NCBI RefSeq assembly: GCF_000788395.1
Contig: NZ_CP009889.1
Coordinates: 682,001-746,000, forward strand
Length of the DNA stretch: 64,000 nucleotides
Origin: Pseudoalteromonas piratica
Lineage (GTDB): Bacteria; Pseudomonadota; Gammaproteobacteria; Enterobacterales; Alteromonadaceae
Direction of reading: 5' to 3'
Part shown: positions 62,997-64,000 of the stretch, one piece after another
Position numbering within the stretch: the first letter of the stretch is position 1
Layout: every line of letters starts with the position of its first letter
Notes under the pieces: model-generated
Database searches by the model: none
Told to the model about the DNA's origin: nothing
What the model saw: the letters and a program-made list of their open reading frames with translations, nothing else
Made by a program: the position numbers and the translations under genes

Positions 62997-63854
62997 ATGA
63001 AAATAATTAAAATAATAGCTTATGCGGTGATGTTGTACGCAAGCAATAGCTTATTTGCTAATCAAGGTCTCGCCTTTATTCACGGCACAGGGAATCAAAC
63101 CGACGCTTACAATGATTATTGGACAGGCGAATTTGTTAACTCAGTTAAACAAGGTTTATCCAACACAAACAATATTACTGTCATTAATTGTGACTTTGAT
63201 AAATATATGTGGGATACCCGTGCATCGGGCTGTTTAGCAGAACAATTAACCACTTTCATTAACAATAAAAATATTACCCAGCTTACACTCATTACGCATT
63301 CAAATGGTGGCAATGTTGTGCGCTGGATTTTGTCAAACCCAACTTGGGATAGCCGTTTTGTAAAAATAATTAATACGGTAACCAAAACCATTGCACTTGC
63401 TCCTTCATCAGGCGGAACACCGCTTGCCGATGCGGTCACTACTGGCAATACGTTTGAAACAACACTCGGTTGGATCTTAGGCTATAGCAGTGATGCGGTT
63501 AAGCAACAACAAGTTGGCTGGATGGCTCACTATAACCAAAATTGGTTAAATGGCACACCTAATAGACCTGCTTTGAGCTCACAATTTGAGGTAGTTGTAG
63601 GCAGTGATGTTGACTCCGCAATTTGGGATGGGGACAGTTACTGTGGCGGTTATCAGTACCAAGTCGCACTCGAAGTGACGCAAAACTGGCTGGACAATTG
63701 TTCTGATGGTTTTCTTGAGTGCAGTTCACAATCATTGGCTGGTAGTGTTTGGTTTACAGATAAAAGCCGTACGCGTGGCAGTGAGCCTTTAAGTCATCAC
63801 CAAAGTCGTCGTAAATGTTTCAATCTTGATGGCCTTCTTCGTAATCGCATTTAA
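62997..63854 (+). CDS. Secreted alpha/beta hydrolase, lipase-like
   Basis: A 285-residue protein with a signal peptide (1-21, ending LFA before NQGL). The oxyanion segment is AFIHGTGNQTD, and the nucleophile elbow reads THSNGGNVVRW, matching GxSxG except for Thr at the first position; the Ser is near residue 102. An acid in SDVDSAIWDGDSY and the His pair in PLSHHQSRR near the end complete a possible triad. It has several Cys that could form disulfides outside the cytoplasm. Esterase or lipase activity is likely; the substrate is open. An AGGA nine bases before the ATG lies beyond the palindrome. Confidence 0.75.
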   Translation: MKIIKIIAYAVMLYASNSLFANQGLAFIHGTGNQTDAYNDYWTGEFVNSVKQGLSNTNNITVINCDFDKYMWDTRASGCLAEQLTTFINNKNITQLTLITHSNGGNVVRWILSNPTWDSRFVKIINTVTKTIALAPSSGGTPLADAVTTGNTFETTLGWILGYSSDAVKQQQVGWMAHYNQNWLNGTPNRPALSSQFEVVVGSDVDSAIWDGDSYCGGYQYQVALEVTQNWLDNCSDGFLECSSQSLAGSVWFTDKSRTRGSEPLSHHQSRRKCFNLDGLLRNRI

Positions 63855-63866
63855 GGAAGTAAAATA

Positions 63867-64000
63867 ATGAAAAATATAACCTTATTAACCTTTGTTTGCG
63901 GTTTGACCTTTGCTGCAAATACATTTGCTAATGACATTGTTTTCCAATTTAAGCAAATCCAACCAGAGATTAAAAAACAGCTAGAACAATCTGTTTCGAG
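63867..64000 (+). CDS. Exported protein, N-terminal fragment
   Basis: A frame starts at ATG 63867 with a good AAGGAAG element and reaches the window edge after 44 complete codons. The product has a signal peptide (MKNITLLTFVCGLTFAANTFA) followed by NDIVFQFKQIQPEIKKQLEQSVS. It is 12 bases after the hydrolase stop, so both are probably in one operon. It may be a partner or chaperone of the hydrolase, but the fragment is too short to tell. Confidence 0.7.
   Translation, partial: MKNITLLTFVCGLTFAANTFANDIVFQFKQIQPEIKKQLEQSVS

Overview
The window looks like a chromosome segment of a marine gammaproteobacterium of the Alteromonadales, most likely Pseudoalteromonas or a close relative. The evidence is AT-rich DNA (roughly 40 percent GC by eye), the order lolB-ispE-prs next to hemA-prfA-prmC-sirB2-sirB1-kdsA, a small DUF2986 protein, NhaD, a CIO-type cytochrome bd oxidase and Alteromonadales-type chemoreceptors. 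I saw no rRNA, tRNA, CRISPR array, insertion sequence or prophage. The genus is inferred from gene content only.

Layout. (1) 1-1040: a PAS-domain sensor, cut by the window edge, diverges from an OmpR-family response regulator whose upstream region carries tandem 11-bp repeats. (2) 1640-11140: a compact Wzx/Wzy exopolysaccharide locus in two divergent arms. The minus arm has a priming sugar transferase, flippase, polymerase, two glycosyltransferases and a small MBOAT-like protein. The plus arm has an outer-membrane barrel, a short Wza-like export protein and a Wzc-like co-polymerase/kinase. A perfect FNR-type box lies between the arms. (3) 11.1-34 kb: housekeeping and accessory genes, mostly single units: NYN nuclease, dbpA, yegD, pirin/LysR, nhaD, an M13 peptidase, a diguanylate cyclase, an MBL-fold lipoprotein, a DEAD-box helicase, a very large chemoreceptor with about ten HAMP-like units, and an SDR. 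(4) 34-43.5 kb: a DUF2339 membrane protein, HU, Yip1, a MacAB-like efflux system split over three genes, creA and an rsgA paralogue. (5) 43.5-56.5 kb: a second chemoreceptor, the lolB-ispE-prs operon, and hemA-prfA-prmC-[REC/HD-GYP]-sirB2-sirB1-[DUF819]-kdsA. (6) 56.7-64 kb: a lipoprotein, cytochrome bd (CIO type) with a GbsR/MarR regulator and a second perfect FNR-type box, an orphan periplasmic binding protein, a divergent LysE/Lrp pair, and a secreted alpha/beta hydrolase.

The most interesting signal is between creA and rsgA (42333-42447). Two tandem leader peptides overlap a chain of mutually exclusive hairpins that ends at the rsgA ribosome-binding site. This resembles trp-type or erm-type attenuation, placed before a ribosome-assembly GTPase. 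Also notable are the response-regulator operator array, the ten-unit HAMP array, the two FNR boxes (one at exopolysaccharide genes), and a perfect 18-bp-arm palindrome in front of the hydrolase gene. Many starts were revised from ribosome-binding sites; several genes use TTG or GTG.
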